Assembly: GCA_029881725.1 (NCBI GenBank)
Contig: JAOUMB010000019.1
Span: 1 to 46,691 of the forward strand
DNA length: 46,691 bases
Direction: 5' to 3'
Origin: Nitrospirota bacterium
Lineage (GTDB): Bacteria > Nitrospirota > JACRHL01
This document shows, piece after piece, positions 15,800 to 22,840 of this stretch; positions within the stretch are counted from its first letter, which is position 1; each line of letters starts with the position of its first letter. Under the pieces are notes generated by a model. It was given only the letters and a program-made list of their open reading frames with translations, was not told where the DNA came from and made no database searches. Made by a program: the position numbers and the translations under genes.

Positions 15800-17002
15800 A
15801 TGTCGGACCGTTTCGCCATTGAGGTGGACAACATCACCTTTACCTATCCCAACGGGCACTCGGTGCTCAAGGGGTTGTCGTGCGCCATCCGTCCCGGTGA
15901 GAAGGTGGCCCTGATCGGCCCCAACGGCGCCGGTAAATCCACCTTTATGAGTCACCTGAACGGGGTCAATATCGCCTCCTCCGGCTCCGTGCGCATTGCC
16001 GGGGTGGAGATCGGCAAGGAGACCCTCAAGGAGGTGCGCCGTCAGATCGGCATCGTGTTCCAGGATCCGGATGATCAGTTGTTCTGTCCCACCGTTTTTG
16101 ACGACGTGGCCTTCGGCCCGCTCAACCTGGGGCTGGGCCGGGACGAAATTGCCCAGCGCGTGGATGAAGCGTTGGAAACCGTGGGCCTGAAAGGGTATGA
16201 GGATCGCTCCAGCTACCACCTGTCCTTCGGTGAGCGAAAACGTCTGGCGCTGGCCACCGTGCTTAGCTACCAGCCCGATATTCTGGTGTTCGACGAGCCG
16301 TCCACCAACATGGACCCGCTCAACCGGCGCAAGCTGATCGAATGGCTGCAACAGACCCCGAAAACAGTGCTGCTGTGCACCCACGATCTGGACATCGCGC
16401 TGGATGTATGCGACCGCTGCCTGATGCTGGCCGACGGGACCATCGTGGCGGACGGACCGGCCTCGGAGATCCTGTATGATCGCCACTTGCTGGAATCGCA
16501 CCACCTGGAGCTGCCGCTGGCGCTGATGACCCACGAGCTGCTGCACGACAAGCTCAAGGCCGGGATCATGGATGAGGAGCACCGGCGCATCATCGAGCAG
16601 TTTCTGCATGCCCACCGGCACGTGCACGGGCCGGACGACCACGAGCACGTCCACCTGCACGCCCACGATCACGATCACGTCCACCTGCACCACGAGCACG
16701 GGGACGACCACGCCCACGAACTGGAGAAGGCCCACGCGGACGACCACGATCACGGTGAGGTAGCGGTACCACACACCCACGATCACGATCCGGGGCATAC
16801 CCACGATCACGGGCACGACCATTCCCAGGCGGCGGGTCACTCCCATGACGCCGGCCATGCCCACGATGCCGGACCCTCCCAGGCCGACGCGCCGGCCGCC
16901 CGGCACAACCACGGCCATTGCCACGATCACGAACACAACGGTCAGGTTCATTCCCACCACCACGGGGGTGGCCATCACGCCAAAGACACCGGTAAGAAGT
17001 GA
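15800..17002 (+). CDS. nikO: ECF transporter ATPase NikO/CbiO with a long polyhistidine tail
   Basis: ABC ATPase that powers the Nik transporter. The ATG at 15800 gives 400 residues. The ATPase domain (1-265) has Walker A GPNGAGKST at 40-48, Q-loop FQDPDDQLF, signature LSFGE, Walker B ILVFDEPS and the switch His in LLCTHDLD. From about residue 270 to the end there is a tail with about 44 histidines, mostly in HDH, HAH and HVH units with Asp/Glu. Ordinary CbiO/NikO proteins end near 270-280, so about 120 residues are extra. The tail is likely a cytoplasmic nickel buffer. Confidence 0.93.
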   Translation: MSDRFAIEVDNITFTYPNGHSVLKGLSCAIRPGEKVALIGPNGAGKSTFMSHLNGVNIASSGSVRIAGVEIGKETLKEVRRQIGIVFQDPDDQLFCPTVFDDVAFGPLNLGLGRDEIAQRVDEALETVGLKGYEDRSSYHLSFGERKRLALATVLSYQPDILVFDEPSTNMDPLNRRKLIEWLQQTPKTVLLCTHDLDIALDVCDRCLMLADGTIVADGPASEILYDRHLLESHHLELPLALMTHELLHDKLKAGIMDEEHRRIIEQFLHAHRHVHGPDDHEHVHLHAHDHDHVHLHHEHGDDHAHELEKAHADDHDHGEVAVPHTHDHDPGHTHDHGHDHSQAAGHSHDAGHAHDAGPSQADAPAARHNHGHCHDHEHNGQVHSHHHGGGHHAKDTGKK

Positions 17003-17004
17003 CC

Positions 17005-17646
17005 ATGCACATTCCGCGTCTTCGTGAGTTGCCTCTCTCCTGGCGGGTGCTGTTCAGTGCTTTTTTACTGGTGCTGGGGGTGGGGTACGGCGCTGCCGGA
17101 CTGAACGCGGCCCTGTCGGTGGGCTTGAGCCCGGCGGGCATCGCGGGGCATTACAAGGACCAGACCCTGTCCAGCGCCGAGGCGGAAATCATGGCCGAGC
17201 AGGGGTTCGTGGAGGAGGAATTCTCCTTCGACGACTTTGATGCGGAGCCCGCCGACGACGGTCATGGGCACGACCACGGCATGCAGGAACCCGGCATGGA
17301 AACGCACGACATGCCGGATGACATGCCCATGGACGGGGGTGGCAAGTCCATCAGTCTGGAAGATCTGGTGGAATTGGCCCACATCCACCTGATCTCGTTT
17401 TCCTTCATCCTGTTTTTCGTGGGCGTGCTGGCCTGTTTGAGCGGCTGGTCCGAGCGCACCAAGAGTCTTCTCATCGGGATACTGGCCACCTGTCTGCTGA
17501 TGGATATCGGGGGTCTGTTTCTGGTGCGTTTCGTGAATCAGGCGTTTGCGCCGTTCACCTTTATCGGCGGAGCCGGAATCGGCGTGTGCCTGCTGATTAC
17601 CGCCGCGCGCGCGCTTTGGGAAATGTGGGGGCCGGAGCCCGCCTGA
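17005..17646 (+). CDS. His-rich membrane protein of the nickel cluster
   Basis: Membrane protein of 213 residues, starting 2 bases after nikO. It has one N-terminal helix (VLFSAFLLVLGVGYGAAGL), a periplasmic acidic stretch with HGHDHG and Met/His-rich segments (about 55-115), then three helices. The first of these starts LAHIHLISFSFILFFVG; an AHxH motif of this kind also opens a helix in both short CcoN-like proteins downstream. It may bind nickel or heme. I do not recognise a named family. An in-frame GTG at 16999 is an alternative start. Confidence 0.7.
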   Translation: MHIPRLRELPLSWRVLFSAFLLVLGVGYGAAGLNAALSVGLSPAGIAGHYKDQTLSSAEAEIMAEQGFVEEEFSFDDFDAEPADDGHGHDHGMQEPGMETHDMPDDMPMDGGGKSISLEDLVELAHIHLISFSFILFFVGVLACLSGWSERTKSLLIGILATCLLMDIGGLFLVRFVNQAFAPFTFIGGAGIGVCLLITAARALWEMWGPEPA

Positions 17647-17688
17647 CGGCTCCGTGGCCCGATCGAGAATAATTTGGAGATAAGAACA

Positions 17689-18240
17689 ATGAACCGCGTT
17701 GGACGTCTGCTGGCATGTTTTTCGGTATTTTCGCTGCTGGCGGCGGCACTGCCGCTGCTGGCTCCGGCCCCGGCCCTGGCCCATTCCGGCCATGCCGGGC
17801 CGGTGATCACCTTTCTGGATGAGAGGGAGGCCCTGAAAGGCATGTTGCCGGACGGGGCCAAAATCACCCGCCGCAAGCAGGATTTGGACGGCACGGTGCA
17901 TACCTATTTTCTGGCCCGAAGTGGCGATGGCGGGCCGGTGGCCGGTGCCGCCATGACCCGCACCGTGAAGGTGGAGCACGGGGAAGTGAGCGTGGCGGTG
18001 GGTGTGGACGCGGACGGCAATGTCACCCAGGCAGCCGTGCTGTCGTCTCACCGCAAGTATGTGCCGCAGGTGACCGCGGAGGCGGGCAAGGGGGTGATTG
18101 ATACCCTGAGCGGCGTATCGGTGGCGGAACTGGCCAAACGCGCGGCTGCCTCCGGTGGAGAAACCGGCCGCGCGGTGTTGTCGGCCTTGCACGAGATGGC
18201 GCGCGCGCTGGTGGCCCTGTCCGCCGCCGCCGGGCAGTAG
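17689..18240 (+). CDS. Periplasmic FMN-binding-like protein, degenerate
   Basis: The ATG at 17689 is preceded by TTGGAG. The 183-residue protein has a signal peptide ending PALA-HS and a mature N-terminus HSGHAG. The fold pattern and IDTLSGVSVAELAKR near residue 138 resemble the FMN-binding domain of RnfG/NosR-type proteins, in which the flavin is attached to the Thr of SGAT. Here the equivalent is SGVS, so covalent FMN is uncertain. It closes the nickel cluster and could pair electronically with the preceding membrane protein. Confidence 0.55.
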   Translation: MNRVGRLLACFSVFSLLAAALPLLAPAPALAHSGHAGPVITFLDEREALKGMLPDGAKITRRKQDLDGTVHTYFLARSGDGGPVAGAAMTRTVKVEHGEVSVAVGVDADGNVTQAAVLSSHRKYVPQVTAEAGKGVIDTLSGVSVAELAKRAAASGGETGRAVLSALHEMARALVALSAAAGQ

Positions 18241-18321
18241 GCGCTATAATTGCTTTTTTGGGGGGTCCGGGTCCGGTAGCTGGGCCGGTGTCCACCCCGG
18301 CTTTGTTTTGTGGAGGAAATC

Positions 18322-18528
18322 ATGCAGACAACCCTGAAAGTGGACGGCATGACCTGTAACGGCTGTGTACAGAACGTGACCAACGTGCTCAAGGGGCTGC
18401 TGGGTGTCAGCGGCGTGGATGTGAACCTGGAGCAGGCCCGCGCGGTAGTCACTCACGAGGAGGCGGTAAGCGCCGAAATCCTGGTGGCCGCGGTGGAAGC
18501 CGCCGGGTTCGACGCCAGCCCGGCGTAG
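18322..18528 (+). CDS. copZ: Heavy-metal-associated domain protein, CopZ-like copper chaperone
   Basis: A single HMA domain of 68 residues beginning MQTTLKVDGMTCNGC, with C12 and C15 as the Cu(I) ligands and the beta-alpha-beta-beta-alpha-beta pattern of Atx1/CopZ. GGAGG lies 8 bases before the ATG at 18322. A TATAAT at 18245-18250 may be its promoter, with a poor -35. It probably supplies cytosolic copper, and its position before an oxidase-like cluster fits that. Confidence 0.88.
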   Translation: MQTTLKVDGMTCNGCVQNVTNVLKGLLGVSGVDVNLEQARAVVTHEEAVSAEILVAAVEAAGFDASPA

Positions 18529-18557
18529 TCCCGTCGTGGGGCCGGTGCCCCCTTTGT

Positions 18558-18587
18558 TTGTGAAAGCACCGCCAATCGTCCTATAAT
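18558..18587 (+). promoter_or_regulatory. Candidate promoter of the oxidase-like cluster
   Basis: TTGTGA (18558-18563), 18-base spacer, perfect TATAAT (18582-18587), 70 bases before the CcoS-like gene. All genes from there to 21881 are overlapping or nearly so, so this probably drives the whole cluster. Confidence 0.5.
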
Positions 18588-18656
18588 CTCCCGATTGCGA
18601 AAATTCGTTCCGCTTGGCGTGTGGGGTGCCGCCGGGCCAACACGGGAGAGATGTTC

Positions 18657-18941
18657 ATGCCCGAATTGCCAAGTCTGTGGGTCCCCTATGTGTGGGTGCT
18701 GTCCGCCGTCATTATGTTGATCGGCGTGGTGTTCGCCGTCACCTGGGGCTTCCGCGCCGGCCAGTTCAAGGAGGACATCAAGTACCAGATGTTCGAGGAA
18801 CTGGACGACGACATGTATCTGGACGAGCGGGAGCAGGAGCTTTCCATGCGCCAGAAGGGAATTTCCCGCGAGGCGCGCCTGAAGCAGGAGGCTTCGGAAT
18901 CCGGCAACGGCCATAATGGCGGAGCGGCGACCGGAACGTGA
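18657..18941 (+). CDS. CcoS-like single-pass membrane protein
   Basis: I chose the ATG at 18657 because GGAG at 18645-18648 then has an 8-base spacing; an ATG at 18651 is too close. The 94-residue protein has one membrane helix (WVLSAVIMLIGVVFAVTWGF) followed by RAGQFKEDIKYQMFEE, which recalls the helix plus WxxRSGQFDD signature of CcoS, a cbb3-oxidase maturation factor. The acidic and charged tail of about 55 residues is longer than in CcoS. CcoG at the end of the cluster supports the link. Confidence 0.6.
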   Translation: MPELPSLWVPYVWVLSAVIMLIGVVFAVTWGFRAGQFKEDIKYQMFEELDDDMYLDEREQELSMRQKGISREARLKQEASESGNGHNGGAATGT

Positions 18942-19390
18942 AAAAGGGCGAAACCGTGATCTGGGGGGTGGCCGGGCTGATTTCTCTGGTCGCCGTGGGC
19001 ATGGGTTTTGTGGCTTACAACGCGCCCCCCGAGCTAATGCCCACCTATCAGGTGGATAGCAAGGAGGCGGCGCGGGGCGAATTGGCTTACCGCAAGAACG
19101 GCTGCCCCTCCTGCCACAAGATATGGAACCTGGGAAGCAGCCGTGGCGGTCCGCTGGACGGTGTCGGCTCGCGCCGGGACCAGGACTGGCTGTATCGCTA
19201 CCTGAGCTCCAGCAACCCCCAGGTGATGCTGCCCTCCACCCAGAAAATGATTTACCGGATGCCGTCCTTCGCCCAGGTGGCGGAGCAGGACCGCGCCGAC
19301 ATGGCCGCGTTTCTGGCCAGCCTCAAGGATCGCGCCATCGAGGATGCGCGCGCCGGACAGGCATCCGCTTCGCAGGAAGGTACCCCATGA
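18938..19390 (+). CDS. Membrane-anchored monoheme cytochrome c
   Basis: The GTG at 18938 overlaps the preceding stop. An N-terminal helix (VIWGVAGLISLVAVGMGFVA) anchors a periplasmic class-I cytochrome c of about 110 residues. The heme-binding motif is CPSCH (56-60) and the likely axial Met is M108 (YRMPSF). The spacing of KNGCPSCH, GPLDGVGSRRD and DMAAFLASLK is that of the c-type subunits of cbb3 oxidases (CcoO/CcoP-like), in a single-heme version. It probably passes electrons to or from the CcoN-like proteins encoded next. Confidence 0.85.
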   Translation: MKKGETVIWGVAGLISLVAVGMGFVAYNAPPELMPTYQVDSKEAARGELAYRKNGCPSCHKIWNLGSSRGGPLDGVGSRRDQDWLYRYLSSSNPQVMLPSTQKMIYRMPSFAQVAEQDRADMAAFLASLKDRAIEDARAGQASASQEGTP

Positions 19391-19824
19391 GTGACCAGAC
19401 CGTTTCCGGCCCCCGCGTGATCCGCCCCGGCGTGCCGCGGGCCTTGATGCTGCTGGGCGTCGCCGTCGGCGTCACCGTCTATTTTGTCATCACCCGCTCT
19501 CTGGGCGTGGTGATTGAGCAGTGGCGCGGCATCGATACCTTTACCGATCCCTCCTGGTTTGCCGCCGTGGCGATTGCCCCGGTGGTGTCGGGCTTCGTAA
19601 CCGGGGCCATTGCGCGTCATCAGGGCAAGTGGCTGGCCATGCTTCCGGTGGGCCTGCTGCACCCGGTGGACTATTTTGAGGCGCTCCAGGTCCACCGTGG
19701 CGAGATGCTCAATTTCGGCATCTTCATCTTTCTCATGCTGGTGATGCTGGAACTGGCGCTGATGGCCGGATGGATTGCCGAGATTCTGCGTAACCGTCTG
19801 GCTGGCAAGGAAGTGCGCGCATGA
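19387..19824 (+). CDS. Small polytopic membrane protein of the oxidase-like cluster
   Basis: The ATG at 19387 overlaps the cytochrome stop by four bases (ATGA). The 145-residue protein has about four hydrophobic segments: RALMLLGVAVGVTVYFV, FAAVAIAPVVSGFVTGAIA, KWLAMLPVGLLHPVDYF and NFGIFIFLMLVMLELALMAG. Two histidines (LLHP and QVHRG) lie between helices 3 and 4. I do not recognise a family. Its strict overlap with both neighbours suggests it is a stoichiometric subunit of the same complex. Confidence 0.7.
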   Translation: MSDQTVSGPRVIRPGVPRALMLLGVAVGVTVYFVITRSLGVVIEQWRGIDTFTDPSWFAAVAIAPVVSGFVTGAIARHQGKWLAMLPVGLLHPVDYFEALQVHRGEMLNFGIFIFLMLVMLELALMAGWIAEILRNRLAGKEVRA

Positions 19825-20375
19825 GTGAGGCCGTCACCGCCGGTTCTGGCGGAACCCCCCTCACCCACAATACCGAGGGAACCGATCGGCTGGTGGCCGG
19901 GTTTGTGGTGTGGGCGGTTACCTTCCTGCTGGTGGGCACCATGCAGGGGGTGATTCAGGTGATGCCCAACATCCGCCGCTGGATCTTTTCCACCGGTGGC
20001 GCCGGGCACCTGATCGACCCACTGGCCCATGCCCACGTGAATCTGGTGGGTGGTGTGGTGATGATGGCCATGGCCACGGCCTATTACCTGCTGCCGCGGG
20101 TGCTGGGGCGGCCCATGTTTTCGGTCCGTCTGGCCCGCCTGTCCCTCTGGGGCATGGCCCTTGGGGTATCCGGCTGGTATTCGTGCATGGTGGCCCTTGG
20201 ATATCTGGAAGGCACCATGATGCTGGAGACCGGCATTGGCTTTCACGATGCCAAGGCGGCCCACCAGCCGTGGCACACCCTGGGTTTTGTGGTGCCGGCC
20301 ACGGTCATGGGCATCGGTCACTGGCTGTTCATTGCCAACGTGTATCTGACCGTATTCCGTAAGAACCGCCGCTAG
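19821..20375 (+). CDS. Short cbb3-oxidase subunit I (CcoN)-like membrane protein A
   Basis: The ATG at 19821 overlaps the previous stop by four bases. It has 184 residues and four helices. Helix 2 begins LAHAHVNLVGG and ends YYLLPRVLG, closely like the low-spin-heme helix of CcoN/NorB. Helix 4 carries GIGHWLFIANVY, with another His at its start (PWHTLGF). A real CcoN has 12 or more helices and six metal-binding His; the copper-B and high-spin-heme parts are absent here. It may hold a single b heme between helices 2 and 4. A paralogue lies 1 kb downstream. Confidence 0.75.
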   Translation: MSEAVTAGSGGTPLTHNTEGTDRLVAGFVVWAVTFLLVGTMQGVIQVMPNIRRWIFSTGGAGHLIDPLAHAHVNLVGGVVMMAMATAYYLLPRVLGRPMFSVRLARLSLWGMALGVSGWYSCMVALGYLEGTMMLETGIGFHDAKAAHQPWHTLGFVVPATVMGIGHWLFIANVYLTVFRKNRR

Positions 20376-20376
20376 C

Positions 20377-21375
20377 ATGCCACTCATCGACGATTTTACC
20401 GGGCGGCCCCAAGCGGGGCCCGGCGAGGAGGCGGACAACGCCGTCGAGCGCGATCTGCTGTCCATGCCCAACCTGCCTTGGCGGGCTGCCACGTTCACCC
20501 TGTTTGCGGTGGTGCTCGGCTTTTGTATCGCCCATGCCATCCTGCTGGCCACCAAGGAAAAGAACAAGCTGATCAACCAAACCCTGGCCCAGCGCGATGC
20601 GGAACTGGTCTACGGGGATGCGGGCCCCGTCATCAATGGCGACGAGGTGGTGCACATTCCCGCCGGTCCGTTCACCATGGGGCGCCCGGAGGGCGACCCG
20701 GAGTCCAACTCGGACGCCACGCCGGAGCACGTGGTTACCTTGCCTCCCTACTACATCGGTAAATACGAGGTGACCAACGCCCAGTACCGGGAGTTTGTGC
20801 AGGAAACCCGGCAACTCCCGCCCCCTCACTGGAACGGCGACGGCACCTACCCGGACGGCATGGGCAACCTGCCGGTAGCCTATATCAACTGGGAACAGGC
20901 CAAGGCCTACGCCGCCTGGAAGGGTGGGCGGCTGTGCCAGGAAGCGGAGTGGGAGAAGGCGGCGCGCGGTACCGACAAGCGGCTTTACCCCTACGGGAAC
21001 GAATACGACCCGTCCCTCGCCAACATCAACTATCTGGTGGACCGGCTTACTCCGGTGGGCAGCTATCCGGACGGCGTGAGCCCCTATGGGGTGCACGACA
21101 TGATGGGCAACCTGTATGAGTGGACCGCCAACCACTATGCCCCCTATCCCGGCAACCAGGACGACCCGGTGGCCTATGCGGCATTCAAGGTGGACGAGTT
21201 CGGCAACGTGATGATCGACCCGGATGAGGAAAGCTTTTACGTGGTCACCCGCGGCGGCTGCTGGAAGTGCGACCCGTGGTCCAGCCAGGTGACCACCCGC
21301 AACGCCACCCGGCCCGGCTATGCCTCGGACTTTTTCGGCGTGCGTGTCTGCTGGGACGACCCGGCCGCCAACTGA
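20377..21375 (+). CDS. Membrane-anchored FGE/SUMF-family protein
   Basis: The protein (332 aa) has an N-terminal cytoplasmic stretch, one membrane helix (FTLFAVVLGFCIAHAILLA, about 47-65) and a periplasmic formylglycine-generating-enzyme-sulfatase domain from about residue 90 (IPAGPFTMGRPEGDPESN) to 330. Family landmarks are visible: YEVTNAQYREFV, GRLCQEAEWEKAARG and GVHDMMGNLYEWT. In true FGE two Cys five apart bind copper; here GGCWKCDPWSS keeps the first but has Ser at the second, with a different Cys three before. Formylglycine synthesis is therefore doubtful. There is no sulfatase nearby. Its place between two CcoN-like genes suggests a structural or assembly role. Confidence 0.85.
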   Translation: MPLIDDFTGRPQAGPGEEADNAVERDLLSMPNLPWRAATFTLFAVVLGFCIAHAILLATKEKNKLINQTLAQRDAELVYGDAGPVINGDEVVHIPAGPFTMGRPEGDPESNSDATPEHVVTLPPYYIGKYEVTNAQYREFVQETRQLPPPHWNGDGTYPDGMGNLPVAYINWEQAKAYAAWKGGRLCQEAEWEKAARGTDKRLYPYGNEYDPSLANINYLVDRLTPVGSYPDGVSPYGVHDMMGNLYEWTANHYAPYPGNQDDPVAYAAFKVDEFGNVMIDPDEESFYVVTRGGCWKCDPWSSQVTTRNATRPGYASDFFGVRVCWDDPAAN

Positions 21376-21389
21376 CAGGAGAGGAAATC

Positions 21390-21881
21390 ATGCAACCCCT
21401 TGGAATCGTTGATCGCTACATCCTGCGCTTCTTTTATGCCTGCATCGGCTACGCCCTGATCGGCTTCTCGTGGGGGGCGATCCAGAGCGGCATTCCGGTA
21501 ATCCGCCACTTTCTGGAGGCGCCCCCGGCCCGCTTCATCATTCTGGCCCATGGTCACATCAACCTGCTGGGCTGGGTGGAGATGGCCATCTTCGGTGCCA
21601 GCTACTACATCATCCCGAAAATCCTCCAGCGCGAGGTGCATAGCGAGCGGCTGGTGAAGGTTCACTTCTGGACCCACAACCTGGGTCTGTGCCTGATGGT
21701 GATCGGTTTTTTCGTGGCCGGTTACAAGGGGGGGCAGCTGTTCTGGGCCGGGAACCCGCAACTCATCGCCGCCGCCAAGGGGCCGTGGATGGGGGTGGTG
21801 GGCATGGGTGGCTTTCTGGTGCTGGGTGCCAATGCCATCTTTGGCTGGAACATCTACAAGACCGCACGTGCCCGGGGGTAA
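21390..21881 (+). CDS. Short cbb3-oxidase subunit I (CcoN)-like membrane protein B
   Basis: The ATG at 21390 has AGGAGAGG upstream. It has 163 residues and four helices: YILRFFYACIGYALIGFSWG, then LAHGHINLLGWVEMAIFG, FWTHNLGLCLMVIGFFVAG and GVVGMGGFLVLGANAIFG. Helix 2 is a clear CcoN/NorB-type heme-ligand helix and helix 3 carries a second His. As in protein A, the remaining oxidase core is missing. A and B probably form a heterodimer or each bind one b heme. The stop codon lies within a 9-bp hairpin. Confidence 0.75.
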   Translation: MQPLGIVDRYILRFFYACIGYALIGFSWGAIQSGIPVIRHFLEAPPARFIILAHGHINLLGWVEMAIFGASYYIIPKILQREVHSERLVKVHFWTHNLGLCLMVIGFFVAGYKGGQLFWAGNPQLIAAAKGPWMGVVGMGGFLVLGANAIFGWNIYKTARARG

Positions 21882-21891
21882 TCCGGGCACG
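21867..21891 (+). repeat. Hairpin across the stop codon of CcoN-like gene B
   Basis: CGTGCCCGG (21867-21875), loop GGGTAAT, CCGGGCACG (21883-21891) is a perfect 9-bp stem whose loop contains the TAA stop. No T run follows. It may separate expression of the first half of the cluster from the second. Confidence 0.5.
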
Positions 21892-21922
21892 AATCGGGCA
21901 GAAAGCGGCGGAACCGGGTAAG

Positions 21923-21966
21923 ATGGGTCCGAACCCATTGTCAGGTTGCCGCCAACTGCCGCCAAC
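21923..21966. promoter_or_regulatory. Adjacent dyad and tandem repeat before the redoxin lipoprotein
   Basis: ATGGGT-CCGA-ACCCAT (21923-21938) is a perfect dyad. It is followed by two perfect head-to-tail copies of TGCCGCCAAC (21947-21956, 21957-21966). Both lie in the 120-bp gap before the lipoprotein gene, the largest gap in the cluster, and could be regulator-binding sites. Confidence 0.35.
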
Positions 21967-22001
21967 CGCGTCGCTGGACGCAAAATAAGGGAGCGTTTTT
22001 C

Positions 22002-22571
22002 ATGAAGCGCGCCATTGCCATACTATCCGCCACCGTTCTGTGGCTGCTGCCCGCCGCCTGTGGCGTGGACACCGCCAAAAACCGTGTGGGCTCCAAAATC
22101 GAGCCGGTAGTCAACGCCATTCCCGCCGCCGGTGAAAAGCTGGACCCGTATTGCACCGCCTACGATCCGGATCCGTCGCTGCACAACCACACCATCGCCG
22201 AACTGGCGGGGAAAAAGGCATTCATTCTGGTGTTCGGCACCCCCTCCCACTGCACCCAGTGCCAGAATCAGCTGGACACGGTGAAGAGCTACCGCGACAA
22301 GTACAACCGCGCCTTCGAGGTGATCCACATCGATCAGTACAAAAATTCGGATGTGTATACCAAATTGCGCGTGAAGGGCGACCCGTGGACCTTTCTGGTG
22401 GGGGCCGACGGGGTGGTGAAGGCAATTTTTCCGGGGGTGACCACCTGGGACAACCTGGATGAGCCGATCCGCCGCATGCTGGAGGCCGCGCCCGCCGACG
22501 ACGGTCCGGCCCAGGCACCGGATGCGCCGGTGCAGTCCGCCGCTGTGGCCTCGGCGGAGGTTGGGGTTTAA
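22002..22571 (+). CDS. Thioredoxin-like (TlpA/SCO-type) lipoprotein
   Basis: Signal peptide with lipobox LPAAC (Cys20), so the protein is membrane-tethered in the periplasm. The thioredoxin-like domain (about 55-165) contains SHCTQCQNQ, a CxxC active site after FILVFGTPS, and the cis-Pro region around VKGDPWTFLVG. Such proteins reduce apocytochrome Cys or build copper sites in oxidases. Its presence after cytochrome c and CcoN-like genes fits that role. The Ala/Pro-rich tail is unstructured. The next gene starts in the stop codon (TAATG). Confidence 0.82.
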   Translation: MKRAIAILSATVLWLLPAACGVDTAKNRVGSKIEPVVNAIPAAGEKLDPYCTAYDPDPSLHNHTIAELAGKKAFILVFGTPSHCTQCQNQLDTVKSYRDKYNRAFEVIHIDQYKNSDVYTKLRVKGDPWTFLVGADGVVKAIFPGVTTWDNLDEPIRRMLEAAPADDGPAQAPDAPVQSAAVASAEVGV

Positions 22572-22840
22572 TGCGCGCCGCGCTGGCCCTGGCCGCGGGG
22601 TGGGTCTCCCTGTGGTGGCCCGGCCTCGCTGCCGCCATCGAACTGCGTGAAGGGGAGGAGGGGTTCCGCTACGTGGAAATTTCCCTGACCGGTCTGTGGG
22701 GCGGTTTTTTTGTATTTCTGTTTGGCATCACCTTCGTACTGATCGGACTGTTGTTGTTCTTCCTGTGGCGCAAATCCCTGCGCCATCCGGGCGAGGAGGC
22801 GCTGGTATCCGAGCGGGAGGAGGACGGACAGGTCTTTTGA
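22571..22840 (+). CDS. Small membrane protein of the oxidase-like cluster (89 aa)
   Basis: It starts at the ATG overlapping the lipoprotein stop (TAATG). It has a signal-like N-terminus (ALALAAGWVSLWWPGLAAA), a short periplasmic stretch and one strong helix (GGFFVFLFGITFVLIGLLLFFLW), then a basic-acidic cytosolic tail. Size and layout recall small oxidase accessory subunits such as CcoQ, but there is no diagnostic motif. Its end overlaps the next start. Confidence 0.6.
   Translation: MRAALALAAGWVSLWWPGLAAAIELREGEEGFRYVEISLTGLWGGFFVFLFGITFVLIGLLLFFLWRKSLRHPGEEALVSEREEDGQVF

Noticed and set aside
15794-16978. Minus-strand frame rich in Val and Gly opposite the His tail of NikO
   Set aside because: GTG/GTC valine codons are simply the complement of the CAC/GAC histidine and aspartate codons.
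16600-16980. Dense CACGATCAC-type repeats resembling a DNA-level repeat array
   Set aside because: They are in frame and explained by the His/Asp-rich protein tail; spacing is irregular, so this is not a CRISPR or satellite array.
13838-17002. Cobalt transporter for cobalamin synthesis (CbiMNQO)
   Set aside because: No CbiN or cobalamin gene is present, while DUF4198 and NikL-type domains, both nickel-associated, flank and extend the module.
20377-21375. Canonical sulfatase-activating enzyme
   Set aside because: One of the two copper-binding Cys is replaced by Ser and no sulfatase is encoded nearby.
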